Source of the DNA: JAGPUQ01 sp036961295 | GTDB lineage: Bacteria > Pseudomonadota > Gammaproteobacteria > Pseudomonadales > Porticoccaceae | NCBI GenBank assembly: GCA_036961295.1 | Contig: JBALVX010000002.1 | Location: forward strand, 124,001-188,000 | Direction: 5' to 3' | DNA length: 64,000 nt | In this document: positions 8,522 to 17,399 of the stretch, piece by piece | Numbering within the stretch: position 1 is the first letter of the stretch | How the letters are laid out: each line of letters opens with the position of its first letter | The notes under the pieces: model-generated | Seen by the model: the letters and a program-made list of their open reading frames with translations, nothing else | Told to the model about the DNA's origin: nothing | Databases searched by the model: none | Made by a program: the position numbers and the translations under genes

Positions 8522-9733
8522 ATGGCGACGGTAGCACAACCACAAGTATATATTTATAAAGGCAAGAGCCGCGAAGGCAAGGCCATTAAAGGTGAGGTTA
8601 CTGGCGGTAATCCCACCTTTATCAAGGCTCAACTGCGTAAGCAGGGAATTAACGCCACTTCGATTAAGAAAAAGCCAAAAAATATATTTGGCGAGAAGGC
8701 GATAAAACCTGCGCACATAGCGATTTTCACCCGACAAATGGCCACCATGATGAAGGCCGGTGTACCCTTGGTGCAAAGTTTTGAAATTGTCGCCGACGGC
8801 GAGGAAAACCCCACGCTGAAAACTTTGATCAACCTATTACATAACGACGTTTCTTCCGGAACCAGCTTTGGTGCTTCGCTACGCAAGCATCCAAAATATT
8901 TTGATGACTTATTTTGCAGTCTGGTAGATACCGGGGAGCAATCCGGTGCCCTCGACACCATGCTCGATCGCGTCGCCACCTACAAAGAAAAAACCGAGCA
9001 ACTGAAGGCCAAAATTAAAAAGGCATTAACCTACCCTATAGCCGTAGTAGTGGTGGCAGTTGTTGTAACCTGTATTTTGTTGATTAAAGTAGTACCGGTG
9101 TTTAACGCTACTTATCAGGGCTTTGGTGCTCAGTTACCTGCCTTTACTTTGTTCTTAATTAGCATATCGGATTTCGTTATAAACTGGTGGTTTAGGGCGC
9201 TACTGGGCGTAGCTGCCGCGATTTACGCCTTCAAACAGGCCCACTCCAGGTCTGAAGCCGTCCGCAGGTTTATGGATAGATTTATGCTTAAAGTGCCTAT
9301 TATCGGCAGCCTATTAAAAGAAGCGGTGGTGGCCCGTTTTGCTCGCACGCTCGCAACTACTTTTGCGGCTGGCGTACCTTTGATTGAAGCGCTCGAATCG
9401 GTCGCGGGTGCTGCGGGCAATTCCGTATACACAGATATCATATTGAGAGTTCGCGATGACGTCAGCACCGGTATCGCGATGCACACCGCATTGAGATCTG
9501 CAGAGGTGTTTCCGGCAATGTTACTGCAATTGGCCTCGATTGGTGAAGAAGCTGGCGCCCTCGATGAAATGATGTCGAAGGCTGCGGATCACTACGAAGA
9601 GTCAGTGGACAACGCGGTGGACAATCTAACTGCTCTGCTTGAACCGATGATCATGGCCGTACTGGGCGTGGTGGTTGGCGGCTTGTTGATCGGCATGTAT
9701 ATGCCTATCTTTAACCTCGGCCAAGTGGTCTAA
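8522..9733 (+). CDS. pilC: Type IV pilus inner-membrane platform protein
   Basis: PilC, 403 residues, the GspF-family platform protein that couples the cytoplasmic ATPases to pilin insertion. Two GspF (T2SSF) repeats span roughly 70-195 and 270-395, each preceded by a cytoplasmic helical bundle, with hydrophobic helices near 170-195, 220-240 and 375-400. The motif FTRQMATMMKAGVPL of the first repeat and its counterpart FARTLATTFAAGVPL in the second are typical. ATG at 8522 immediately follows the pilB stop. A diverged copy of its last 25 bases lies just after the stop codon (9735-9759). Confidence 0.96.
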   Translation: MATVAQPQVYIYKGKSREGKAIKGEVTGGNPTFIKAQLRKQGINATSIKKKPKNIFGEKAIKPAHIAIFTRQMATMMKAGVPLVQSFEIVADGEENPTLKTLINLLHNDVSSGTSFGASLRKHPKYFDDLFCSLVDTGEQSGALDTMLDRVATYKEKTEQLKAKIKKALTYPIAVVVVAVVVTCILLIKVVPVFNATYQGFGAQLPAFTLFLISISDFVINWWFRALLGVAAAIYAFKQAHSRSEAVRRFMDRFMLKVPIIGSLLKEAVVARFARTLATTFAAGVPLIEALESVAGAAGNSVYTDIILRVRDDVSTGIAMHTALRSAEVFPAMLLQLASIGEEAGALDEMMSKAADHYEESVDNAVDNLTALLEPMIMAVLGVVVGGLLIGMYMPIFNLGQVV

Positions 9734-9759
9734 CTTTAATCTCGGTCAAGTTTTATCTA
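9710..9759. repeat. 25-bp tandem duplication of the pilC 3' end
   Basis: The last codons of pilC (CTTTAACCTCGGCCAAG and following bases, from 9709) are repeated as CTTTAATCTCGGTCAAG from 9734, an offset of 25 bp. The second copy lies between the pilC stop and the pilD start, in a frame open through to pilD. It looks like a decayed duplication, not a coding extension. Confidence 0.5.
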
Positions 9760-9797
9760 GCCCGGGCACTTACTACTACCAGACAGGCGATCAGCAA

Positions 9798-10652
9798 GTG
9801 TCAGAAGTTCTATCGGGTTACCCTTTACTAGCCCTAAGCTTTATTTTTGGCTTACTGGTCGGCAGCTTCCTTAACGTCGTAGTTTATCGCCTGCCTCTTC
9901 AGTTGCAGAACGCCTGGCGCAGGGAGTCGCTAGACTTTCTCGATATGGACCCCGAAGTCGATGCGCCAAACATCAATTTGGTGTTCCCCAACTCGCGCTG
10001 CCCCAAGTGCGAAGCACCCATCAAACCCTGGCAGAATATTCCGGTCATCAGCTACCTGTTTTTAAAGGGTCGCTGCCACAACTGCGCCACGCCGATTTCC
10101 ATTCAATACCCTTTACTGGAGCTACTTTGCGGCCTGCTGACCCTTGCTGCTATTTATACTTTTGGGTTTACCCCGGCTGGCCTCCTCGCAGTATTGTTCA
10201 CCTGGATTTTAATCGCCCTCACCGGCATCGATTTCAATCACCACTTATTACCCGACACCATGACCCTGCCCTTGTTATGGCTCGGTCTACTCGCCAATGT
10301 AAACGGCCTGTTCACCGACCTGCCCAGCGCGGTTATCGGTGCGGTAGCGGGTTACCTCACGCTGTGGTCGGTGTTCTGGTTGTTTAAATTAGTCACCGGC
10401 AAAGACGGTATGGGCTACGGTGACTTCAAACTTCTGGCTGCCCTCGGCGCCTGGGTGGGCTGGCAACAACTGCCGCTGATTATTTTATTGTCTTCGCTGG
10501 TCGGGGCTATCATAGGGACATTAGCCATTGTGATTCAGGGTCGCGATCGCCAATCCGCTATTCCCTTTGGACCCTACCTCGCCATCGCTGGCTGGATTGC
10601 GCTATTTAGGGGCGAGCAAATAACGTCGGCCTACTTGGGTCTGTTCCACTAA
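9798..10652 (+). CDS. pilD: Prepilin peptidase / N-methyltransferase
   Basis: PilD, 284 residues, inner-membrane aspartic protease that removes the prepilin leader and methylates the new N-terminus of pilin and pseudopilins. The N-terminal cytoplasmic domain has the two CxxC pairs (CPKC and CHNC, about residues 72-97) of the zinc site. The catalytic Asp residues sit in GIDFNHHLLPD (about 147-157) and in the GYGDFKLLAALG motif (about 207-218). Seven or eight membrane helices follow the N-terminal block. GTG start at 9798. Together with pilB and pilC it completes the usual pilBCD operon and serves the PilA encoded nearby. Confidence 0.96.
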   Translation: MSEVLSGYPLLALSFIFGLLVGSFLNVVVYRLPLQLQNAWRRESLDFLDMDPEVDAPNINLVFPNSRCPKCEAPIKPWQNIPVISYLFLKGRCHNCATPISIQYPLLELLCGLLTLAAIYTFGFTPAGLLAVLFTWILIALTGIDFNHHLLPDTMTLPLLWLGLLANVNGLFTDLPSAVIGAVAGYLTLWSVFWLFKLVTGKDGMGYGDFKLLAALGAWVGWQQLPLIILLSSLVGAIIGTLAIVIQGRDRQSAIPFGPYLAIAGWIALFRGEQITSAYLGLFH

Positions 10653-10677
10653 CCTACCTTTTGAGTTGTTTATAAGC

Positions 10678-11286
10678 ATGTTTATCGTCGGTCTCACGGG
10701 CGGCATCGGCAGCGGTAAAAGCGCCGTCGCCGCACAATTTCGTACACTGGGCATCACCGTCGTCGATGCCGATATCGCCGCTCGCAAGGTGGTTGAACAA
10801 GGCACTCCTGCTCTGGCTGAGATCGCCAGTCATTTCGGCTCGAAGGTAATTCAAGCGGATGGCACCCTCGACCGAGCCGCGCTGCGCGAGCGGGTATTTG
10901 ACAACGCCGATGAGCGTCGCTGGCTGGAACAACTGCTGCATCCCCGCATTCGCGAATGGATCGCCACTGAATTAGCTGCTGCGACCAGCCCCTACGCCAT
11001 CCTTGAATCGCCTTTATTGTTTGAAAGCAGCCAGCACACCATGATCGACCGCGCACTGTTGGTCGATGTGCCCGAAACGCTGCAATTGCAGCGCGCAGCG
11101 GCTCGCGATGACAATACTGAGGCGCAAATTAAAGCCATTATGGCGGCACAAATGTCGCGCGCCGACCGCCAACAGCGCGCGGATGACTGCATTGACAATA
11201 GCGGCACACTGGAAGATTTGGAGCAGGCGGTATTGGATCTACATAATCACTATTTACAACTGGCCAGCGCACCACAAACCCGATAA
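10678..11286 (+). CDS. coaE: Dephospho-CoA kinase
   Basis: CoaE, 202 residues, phosphorylates the 3'-OH of dephospho-CoA with ATP in the last step of CoA synthesis. The P-loop GLTGGIGSGKS is at residues 5-15, followed by VVDADIAARKVVE, the HPRIRE segment and the RAAARD / QMSRADRQQRADDCIDN lid and adenine-binding blocks. The ATG at 10678 is preferred over an in-frame TTG at 10666 because it gives the usual family N-terminus. It starts 25 bases after pilD, in the pilBCD-coaE-yacG order known from Pseudomonas. Confidence 0.95.
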   Translation: MFIVGLTGGIGSGKSAVAAQFRTLGITVVDADIAARKVVEQGTPALAEIASHFGSKVIQADGTLDRAALRERVFDNADERRWLEQLLHPRIREWIATELAAATSPYAILESPLLFESSQHTMIDRALLVDVPETLQLQRAAARDDNTEAQIKAIMAAQMSRADRQQRADDCIDNSGTLEDLEQAVLDLHNHYLQLASAPQTR

Positions 11287-11296
11287 GCGCGTTTTA

Positions 11297-11338
11297 CTAT
11301 GAAAAACTGCCTATGAACAATCGCCTATGAAGGATAAC
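11297..11338. repeat. Three 14-bp units covering the yacG start
   Basis: Units CTATGAAAAACTGC (11297-11310), CTATGAACAATCGC (11311-11324) and CTATGAAGGATAAC (11325-11338) follow one another. Each has an ATG, and because 14 is not a multiple of three the ATGs (11299, 11313, 11327) lie in three different frames. Only the last is in frame with yacG. Confidence 0.6.
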
Positions 11339-11542
11339 CTGATCTTACAGTGCCCGACCTGCAAAAAGCCGGTGCACTGGAATGAGAAATACCCCCACCG
11401 GCCCTTCTGCAGCGAGCGCTGTCAAAAGATAGATTTTGGCGAGTGGGCGGCTGAAAGCCATCGAATTCCGGCCGACGAGATTTCGGAGACCGAATTTAGT
11501 GCCGCCGCTGATACGGAGAATAGTTCAGAGGACGAGTGGTAA
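11327..11542 (+). CDS. yacG: DNA gyrase inhibitor / zinc-binding protein YacG
   Basis: A 71-residue zinc-finger protein. CPTC (residues 8-11) and CSERC (near 28-32) supply the four cysteines of the YacG zinc site, followed by the family segment KIDFGEWAAE. E. coli YacG binds GyrB and inhibits gyrase. The C-terminus is acidic. It follows coaE as in many gammaproteobacteria. No convincing ribosome site precedes ATG 11327; the start lies in a 14-bp tandem repeat. Convergent with mutT. Confidence 0.9.
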   Translation: MKDNLILQCPTCKKPVHWNEKYPHRPFCSERCQKIDFGEWAAESHRIPADEISETEFSAAADTENSSEDEW

Positions 11543-11565
11543 TAATCAACGAAACCAAATACCTG

Positions 11566-11590
11566 CCGGGCTAAGTCGCTTTCTGCCCGG
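11566..11590 (+). terminator. Hairpin after yacG (possible weak terminator)
   Basis: CCGGGC (11566-11571) can pair with GCCCGG (11585-11590) across a 13-base loop, 24 bases after the yacG stop. No T run follows, so termination by the intrinsic mechanism is doubtful. Confidence 0.3.
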
Positions 11591-11592
11591 TC

Positions 11593-11667
11593 TCTACTTA
11601 ACAAAAGCTTACTTAACAAAGGCCTACTTAACAGAAGCCTATTTAAAGGTAATTTACTTAGCGGCAA
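11593..11667. repeat. Five 15-bp tandem units at the mutT 3' end
   Basis: Five consecutive 15-bp units (starting 11593, 11608, 11623, 11638, 11653) share the core CTACTTAACAAAAG. The last unit runs across the mutT stop codon (11656-11654), so part of the array encodes the C-terminal residues of MutT. Confidence 0.65.
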
Positions 11668-12106
11668 TCGCCGCAAGTATTGCCTGATTAGCAGCGGGAA
11701 AATCATAGTCCCCCAGGTCACTGAGGCCTACCCAGGCGATGCTTTGCCCTTCGTTACCCACTGGCTCACCGGTAAATTCCAGCACCTTCCACACATCCAG
11801 CACCACGGATTTATCGGAATAATCGTGCTTAACTTCCAGTAATGGCTCGCAATTAACGACAGTAAGCGCTAACTCTTCCTGTAACTCTCGGCACAGCGCC
11901 TGCCGTGGCTGCTCATTTTCCGCCACATTGACCTTACCACCGGGAAACTCCCACAGACCGCCCTGATGGAGGTGCTGTGGGCGACGGGCAATCAGTATCT
12001 GGCGACGATCCGGGCTGTAAATGACTCCGGCGACAACATGAATGCGCGCAAGCTTGTCTTTGCTGGGCGAGGATGTAGATCTAGATGTAGACGTAAAAGT
12101 AGACAC
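11654..12106 (-). CDS. mutT: Nudix hydrolase, 8-oxo-dGTP diphosphatase MutT type
   Basis: A 150-residue Nudix protein; MutT removes 8-oxo-dGTP from the nucleotide pool. The core has VVAGVIYSP, the substrate strand LIARRP..HLHQGGLWEFPGGK and the Nudix helix ending RELQEE. Two points are odd: the loop between GGK and RELQEE is two residues longer than in E. coli MutT, and the usual Gly after EE is Ala (EELAL). The N-terminal 15 residues are a Ser/Thr tail encoded by 6-bp repeats (12072-12107). Last gene after secA-argJ, its usual place in pseudomonads. The true start could be slightly further in. Confidence 0.85.
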   Translation of the reverse strand: MSTFTSTSRSTSSPSKDKLARIHVVAGVIYSPDRRQILIARRPQHLHQGGLWEFPGGKVNVAENEQPRQALCRELQEELALTVVNCEPLLEVKHDYSDKSVVLDVWKVLEFTGEPVGNEGQSIAWVGLSDLGDYDFPAANQAILAAIAAK

Positions 12107-12107
12107 A
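12072..12107. repeat. Hexanucleotide array encoding the MutT N-terminus
   Basis: Six 6-bp units (GATGTA, GATCTA, GATGTA, GACGTA, AAAGTA, GACACA) lie in frame with mutT and encode a Ser/Thr dipeptide repeat. Families of MutT normally lack this tail. Confidence 0.55.
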
Positions 12108-12120
12108 GGCTCTTACCTAA

Positions 12121-12145
12121 CTTAACTTAGCTTAGCTTAGCTTCG
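12121..12145. repeat. Pentanucleotide array at the argJ stop codon
   Basis: CTTAA, CTTAG, CTTAG, CTTAG, CTTCG follow one another between mutT and argJ and include the argJ stop codon (12139-12137). Confidence 0.55.
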
Positions 12146-13417
12146 ATATTCGGCATTGATGCGAATATAGTCGTAGGATAAATCGGTGGTCCAAATGGTT
12201 TCGGTAACACCTTTTCCGCCAGTACTCCCAGCACGCCCCAAATCAATATGGATAGTGATCTCTTCACCATCCATCACCGCCTGCCCCGCTGCCTCGGTGT
12301 AACTTGCAGCACGCCCCTCACGCTCGGCAATCAATACCTCACCAAGCCAAACTTTGACCTTGTCTGCATCGAGATCAGTAATGCCAGCGCGACCGATAGC
12401 CGCCAATATTCGCCCCCAGTTGGGATCGGAGGCAAATAAGGCCGTCTTCACCAGCGGCGATTCAGCTACTGTGTAGGCTACATCCAGGCACTCCTGCGAC
12501 GAGAGCCCACCAGCGACTTTAATTGTGACAAATTTGGTCGCGCCCTCGCCATCGCGAACAATGGCCTGAGCCAGCGTTTCGCAGACCTCGATGATAGCGC
12601 TGCGCAGCAAGGCTGCAGCGTCGCTCTCAGTATCACCCTCAGCGTCAACCGTCACCCCAGACTGACCCGTAGCCACCAGCATCAGGGAGTCGTTGGTAGA
12701 GGTATCACCGTCCACTGTAATGCGGTTAAACGAACGCTTAAGCGCCTCGACTAAATACTGCTGTAATAAAGCCTGTGGCACATCCGCATCGGTTGCCACG
12801 AAACCCAGCATGGTCGCCATGTTGGGTTTAATCATCCCGCTACCTTTGGAGATACCGGTAACCGTGACCTGCTTGCCCCCAATATCGAATTGGCGAAACG
12901 CGCCCTTGGGCTGTGTATCGGTGGTCAAAATGCCCTCGGCGGCATCCTGCCAACCATTATTGTCCAACTTGCCGATAGCAGCGGGCAAACCTTGTGTAAT
13001 GGTAGTCACCGCGAGCGGCTCTCCGATCACTCCGGTGGAAAACGGCAATACCTTATTGACCTCTACACCAGCCAGCTCGGCCACGGACTCACACACAGCC
13101 ATAGCATCGGCACAGCCCTGGGCGCCCGTGCCTGCATTTGCGTTACCGGTGTTGATCACAAAATAGCAGGGAGTGTTTGCAGCTTGAGCGCCTGAGGAAG
13201 CATCGAGATGCAATTGAGCAAGATGTGTTTTTGCGATCTGCACGGGTGCCGCGCAAAACGCGTTGCGGGTAAATACGCCGACGACCGAACTGCCAGCAGC
13301 GCACTCCATGACCACCAGGTCTTTGCGCCCCGGAGTTTTTATACCGGCACTGGCCGTACCGAGCCGAAATCCGGCAACCGCTGGCAATGTGGGAAACGTG
13401 TTTTCACCAACGGCCAC
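12137..13417 (-). CDS. argJ: Bifunctional ornithine acetyltransferase / N-acetylglutamate synthase
   Basis: ArgJ, 426 residues. It moves acetyl groups from N-acetylornithine to glutamate and, in bifunctional forms, also makes N-acetylglutamate from acetyl-CoA, so it runs the arginine acetyl cycle. The autocatalytic cut that yields the alpha and beta chains would occur before Thr202 in the conserved block KPNMATMLGF; that Thr is the N-terminal nucleophile of the beta chain. The oxyanion region STGVIGEPL is at about 127-135. GTG start at 13417 with AAGGA upstream. Only 27 bases separate it from secA. Confidence 0.95.
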   Translation of the reverse strand: MAVGENTFPTLPAVAGFRLGTASAGIKTPGRKDLVVMECAAGSSVVGVFTRNAFCAAPVQIAKTHLAQLHLDASSGAQAANTPCYFVINTGNANAGTGAQGCADAMAVCESVAELAGVEVNKVLPFSTGVIGEPLAVTTITQGLPAAIGKLDNNGWQDAAEGILTTDTQPKGAFRQFDIGGKQVTVTGISKGSGMIKPNMATMLGFVATDADVPQALLQQYLVEALKRSFNRITVDGDTSTNDSLMLVATGQSGVTVDAEGDTESDAAALLRSAIIEVCETLAQAIVRDGEGATKFVTIKVAGGLSSQECLDVAYTVAESPLVKTALFASDPNWGRILAAIGRAGITDLDADKVKVWLGEVLIAEREGRAASYTEAAGQAVMDGEEITIHIDLGRAGSTGGKGVTETIWTTDLSYDYIRINAEYRS

Positions 13418-13444
13418 GATATTTATTCCTTTGCGTTTATCGCC

Positions 13445-16273
13445 TCAGCCTAGCTGGCCGTGGCATTGTTTGTATTTTTTTCCGGAACCACAGGGACAAG
13501 GTTGATTGCGCCCAACTTTGTGACCATCGCGCACGAAAGGTTCTGGCGCAAAAGCACCGGGTTGATTTGGCGTTCCGGATGACTGATCACTCAAGGCGTT
13601 GTTCGCCTGATCGTGCTGAAATTGCATTTGCTTTTGTTGGGCCGCCTGCAGTGCGCGGCGCTGACGCTCAAGCTCTTCTACCTCATTCTCATTGCGCACT
13701 TGCACTCGGGATAAAAACCGAACTGTTTCGCGCTTAATATTACCGAGCATTTCCTGAAACAAATCAAAAGATTCGCGTTTGTATTCCTGTTTGGGGTTTT
13801 TCTGGCCGTAGGCGCGCAGACCAATACCCTGGCGTAAATGATCCATGTTCGACAGATGTTCTTTCCACAAATTATCCAGCACCTGTAACATCACCTGCTT
13901 TTCAAGCATATGAATGTCTGGACCGACCTCTCGGCTTTTGTCGACATACGCCTCATTAACTGCCAACATAATTTTTTCGCGCAGACCATCTTCGTGCAGA
14001 CGCTCATCTTCCTTCAGCCACTTAACCAGCGGCAGCTCAACACGAAATTCGTGTTTGAGTTCGCCTTCCAGTCCCGCCACATCCCATTGCTCGGGCAAAC
14101 TCTGTGGAGGAATAAACGCGCTAATGCTGTCGTTCACCACATCGATGCGCATGGTCTCAATCACATCCGATATAGTCTCCGCCTCCAGCAGTTGATCGCG
14201 CTGCTGATAAATTACCGAGCGTTGATCGTTGGCGACATCATCGTATTCCAACAGTTGTTTACGAATATCGAAATTACGACCCTCGACCTTGCGCTGGGCC
14301 TTTTCCACCGCGTTGCTCACCATGCGATGCTCGATGGCTTCGCCATTTTCCAAACCGATAGCACCCATCATGCTTTTGACTCGATCGGAAATAAAAAGGC
14401 GCATTAAATTGTCTTCCATCGACAAATAAAACCGGGTCACACCCGGATCGCCCTGACGCCCGGAGCGACCCCGCAACTGGTTGTCGATACGACGAGATTC
14501 ATGGCGCTCGGTGCCCAAAATATGCAAGCCACCCGCCGTAATCACCGCGTCGTGACGCAGCTGCCACGCGTCTTTAATGTGTTTAATCTGTGTATCAGAC
14601 GGATTTTTCAGCCCTTCAACTTCGAATTCCCAATTGCCGCCCAGTACAATATCAGTACCCCGGCCCGCCATATTGGTGGCGATAGTCAGCGCGCCTGGTT
14701 GCCCTGCCTGCGCCACGATGAGAGCTTCTTGCTCGTGAAACTTGGCATTAAGCACTTTATGTTGAATGGCTTTTTTGGTTAGCAGGTTCGACAAACGCTC
14801 CGAACCCTCAATGGAAGCGGTGCCGACCAAAACCGGAGCACCTTTGCTAATGCAGGACTCAATATCCTCCACCACGGCAGCGTATTTTTCCGCTTCGCTC
14901 TGAAAAATCAGATCGTTGAGATCCTCCCGCGTCACTTTGGTGTTGGTAGGAATCACCACTACAGGTAAGCCGTAGATTTGCTGGAATTCGTAGGCTTCAG
15001 TATCGGCAGTACCGGTCATACCGGCGAGTTTGTCGTAGAGACGGAAATAATTTTGGAAGGTGGTGGAGGCCATCGTCTGGCTCTCACTCTGAATATCCAC
15101 CCCTTCTTTGGCTTCTATGGCCTGGTGCAGGCCTTCGGACAAACGTCTGCCAGACATGGTGCGTCCGGTGTGTTCGTCGATTAACACCACTTCATCGTTC
15201 TGCATCATGTATTCCACATCGCGATGGAATAGATGGTGAGCGCGCAGAGCGTTATGGATATGATGCAACAAACCCAGATTAGCGGGCTGGTAAAGATTGT
15301 CGTCCGGCTCCAGTAAACCGTCTTTAACCAACAGCGCTTCGACGGTTTCATGACCGGTTTCGGTCAGCTCTACCTGGCGAGTTTGTTCGTCAAGAATAAA
15401 ATGCCCGCTGGCTGGTTCCGAATCGGAGTCAAGCAGTTCATCAAGGCCTTCTTTAACACTTTCCAGCTGACGCGTAAGCTTTTGCACCAGTACATTAATT
15501 TTTTTATACAGCTCCGAACTATCCTGGGAGGCTCCAGAAATAATCAGTGGCGTGCGCGCCTCGTCGATTAAAATCGAATCCACTTCGTCGACAATCGCAA
15601 AGGACAACTCGCGCTGGCCCTTCTCCTCAAGACTCAAGGCCATATTGTCACGCAGGTAATCAAAACCAAATTCGTTGTTGGTGCCGTAGGTGATATCGGC
15701 CGCGTAAGCTTCTCGGCGATTCGCCGGCCTCATTTTTTTACTCGCGTCTGAATCAACGTCATAGACAAAGGAGTTAGGCGTACCCGGCCCGGCGAAGGAT
15801 TGAATACTACCTACCGTAAGCCCCAAAGTGTGAAACACCGGCCCCATCCATTGCGCATCTCGATGGGCGAGGTAATCATTGACAGTAATAATGTGCACGC
15901 CCTTGCCGGTGAGACTATTCAAATACGCCGGTAGTGTCGCCACCAAAGTTTTACCTTCACCGGTACGCATTTCCGCGATTTTGCCTTCGTGCAACACTGC
16001 CCCACCAATGAGCTGGACATCAAAGTGTCGCAGGCCCAGCGCACGCCGCGCCGCTTCGCGCACTACGGCAAAGGCTTCGGGTATGAGTTGTTCGAGAGTT
16101 TCACCGCCAACAACGCGCTCGCGAAATTCGAGGGTTTTGGCTTTTAGGGCAGCCTCATCGAGGCCTGAAATATCGTCTTCAAGCTGATTGACAGCTTTGA
16201 CTAATTTGTTATAACGACGCAGCTCTCTGTCGTTTTTGCTACCAAATAATTTTTTAAATAATGAGCCAACCAC
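13445..16273 (-). CDS. secA: Preprotein translocase ATPase SecA
   Basis: SecA, 942 residues, the motor that pushes preproteins through SecYEG. Walker A (TGEGKT, residues 104-109) in MRTGEGKTLVATLPAYLNSL, DEAD-type Walker B VDEVDSILIDEARTPLIISG, the preprotein cross-linking domain, and NBD2 with GTASIEGSERLS and TNMAGRGTDIVLGG are all present. The C-terminal tail ends with the zinc-binding CPCGSGKKYKQCH that docks SecB. GTG start at 16273 (VVGSLFKK) gives the expected N-terminus. It lies between the M23 peptidase gene and argJ. Confidence 0.97.
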   Translation of the reverse strand: MVGSLFKKLFGSKNDRELRRYNKLVKAVNQLEDDISGLDEAALKAKTLEFRERVVGGETLEQLIPEAFAVVREAARRALGLRHFDVQLIGGAVLHEGKIAEMRTGEGKTLVATLPAYLNSLTGKGVHIITVNDYLAHRDAQWMGPVFHTLGLTVGSIQSFAGPGTPNSFVYDVDSDASKKMRPANRREAYAADITYGTNNEFGFDYLRDNMALSLEEKGQRELSFAIVDEVDSILIDEARTPLIISGASQDSSELYKKINVLVQKLTRQLESVKEGLDELLDSDSEPASGHFILDEQTRQVELTETGHETVEALLVKDGLLEPDDNLYQPANLGLLHHIHNALRAHHLFHRDVEYMMQNDEVVLIDEHTGRTMSGRRLSEGLHQAIEAKEGVDIQSESQTMASTTFQNYFRLYDKLAGMTGTADTEAYEFQQIYGLPVVVIPTNTKVTREDLNDLIFQSEAEKYAAVVEDIESCISKGAPVLVGTASIEGSERLSNLLTKKAIQHKVLNAKFHEQEALIVAQAGQPGALTIATNMAGRGTDIVLGGNWEFEVEGLKNPSDTQIKHIKDAWQLRHDAVITAGGLHILGTERHESRRIDNQLRGRSGRQGDPGVTRFYLSMEDNLMRLFISDRVKSMMGAIGLENGEAIEHRMVSNAVEKAQRKVEGRNFDIRKQLLEYDDVANDQRSVIYQQRDQLLEAETISDVIETMRIDVVNDSISAFIPPQSLPEQWDVAGLEGELKHEFRVELPLVKWLKEDERLHEDGLREKIMLAVNEAYVDKSREVGPDIHMLEKQVMLQVLDNLWKEHLSNMDHLRQGIGLRAYGQKNPKQEYKRESFDLFQEMLGNIKRETVRFLSRVQVRNENEVEELERQRRALQAAQQKQMQFQHDQANNALSDQSSGTPNQPGAFAPEPFVRDGHKVGRNQPCPCGSGKKYKQCHGQLG

Positions 16274-16346
16274 AATAGAGTCTCAGCCTGAGAATAGAAA
16301 AACCGTGCAACGATAGCCGCACAGTCGAGATGGCAGGTATCTTATT

Positions 16347-17333
16347 TCAGAGGGTGGTGCGGTGTATATAGCTGGCCGGATTTACTGGCGAACCATCTTT
16401 GTAAACCTCAAAATGAACGTGTGGTCCGGTGGAGCGGCCCGTTTTGCCCATCAGCGCGATAACCTGGCCTTTTTTGACTATATCACCGCTATTAACCAGG
16501 TTTTGCCGATTGTGCGCATACCGCGTTACCAAACCGTCGCCATGATCTATTGATATCATGCGACCAAAACCTTTGTGCGCCTCTGACTGAGTTACCAGAC
16601 CGGCGGCCACGGCGATCACATCCGAACCTTCCTTGCCCGCAAAATCAATGCCCTTGTGCCGAGTTTTGCGTCCGTTGAACGGATCCGTGCGCATACCGTA
16701 GCCCGACGATAACCAGCCCTTCGCGACAGGCAGACCCGCTACTGTACTCTCCCGCTTCACATTGCGGTCACCCATCATGTCTTTGAGCATATTAAGTTGC
16801 TGCTCGCGGTTATCGAGTTGACTTTCCAGGTCGCGAAACATGGCGCTGATCTCGGCCTGCTCCACAACTTGCCCGGGTTGTTCAGGGCCACCAATCGCGG
16901 GAATATCGCCAAAATTGAACTCGCCTTTATCCAGCCCGGCCAAACCGCTGACCCTCTCGCCAACGGCGTCGAGTCGTAACATCCGCGCCTGTAGTTGCGC
17001 CAGCTTCAGGCTCAAAGCCTGAACTTTTTGCTCGGCGCGCGCCTCCGCTACCGCCAATTGACCGCGATAGTCACCGAGCTCAACCGCGTTCATTGTCTGC
17101 TCTGCTTGCTGCTTGAGTGTCGGGTTAACGTTCGCTGCTGTAAGGGTTTTCCCGCTTGAATAGTCGGTAATCATCGTGTCGCTGATCATCGAATCATTAA
17201 CTGACAAACCAATCGCAACTCCAGCAACGGTAGGCAGTACCATGATTGCCGCTAGCGCCAATGATTTTGTCCACCGTCCGAACTCAAAGCTCAGAGACTT
17301 GTGACGACTACTACTAAGTAAAATAACTTTCAC
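16347..17333 (-). CDS. M23 family (LytM-type) metallopeptidase, membrane anchored
   Basis: A 328-residue protein with an N-terminal transmembrane anchor (about 24-46), a coiled coil (about 85-120) and a C-terminal peptidase M23 domain (about 205-320). The zinc ligands are visible as HKGIDFAG (His and Asp) and HVHFEV (second His of HxH), with the catalytic His in the YAHN segment. It should cleave peptidoglycan peptides or act on an amidase in the periplasm. An M23 protein gene between lpxC and secA is common in pseudomonads and relatives; E. coli has secM there. GTG start at 17333. Whether it is catalytic is inferred from intact ligands. Confidence 0.88.
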   Translation of the reverse strand: MKVILLSSSRHKSLSFEFGRWTKSLALAAIMVLPTVAGVAIGLSVNDSMISDTMITDYSSGKTLTAANVNPTLKQQAEQTMNAVELGDYRGQLAVAEARAEQKVQALSLKLAQLQARMLRLDAVGERVSGLAGLDKGEFNFGDIPAIGGPEQPGQVVEQAEISAMFRDLESQLDNREQQLNMLKDMMGDRNVKRESTVAGLPVAKGWLSSGYGMRTDPFNGRKTRHKGIDFAGKEGSDVIAVAAGLVTQSEAHKGFGRMISIDHGDGLVTRYAHNRQNLVNSGDIVKKGQVIALMGKTGRSTGPHVHFEVYKDGSPVNPASYIHRTTL

Positions 17334-17371
17334 TACAAACCTCGGAAAAAAACAGTATTAACTCGCGTCCA

Positions 17372-17399
17372 CTAACTTGCTAACGTTAACTTGCTAGCA
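17372..17399. repeat. Two 14-bp units across the lpxC stop codon
   Basis: CTAACTTGCTAACG (17372-17385) is followed by TTAACTTGCTAGCA (17386-17399). The second unit contains the lpxC stop codon (17388-17386) and encodes the last residues of LpxC. Confidence 0.5.

Noticed and set aside
12693..13166. 157-codon plus-strand frame opposite argJ
   Set aside because: Antisense shadow; argJ is complete and well conserved.
13910..14407. 165-codon plus-strand frame opposite secA
   Set aside because: Antisense shadow of secA without start signals or family match.
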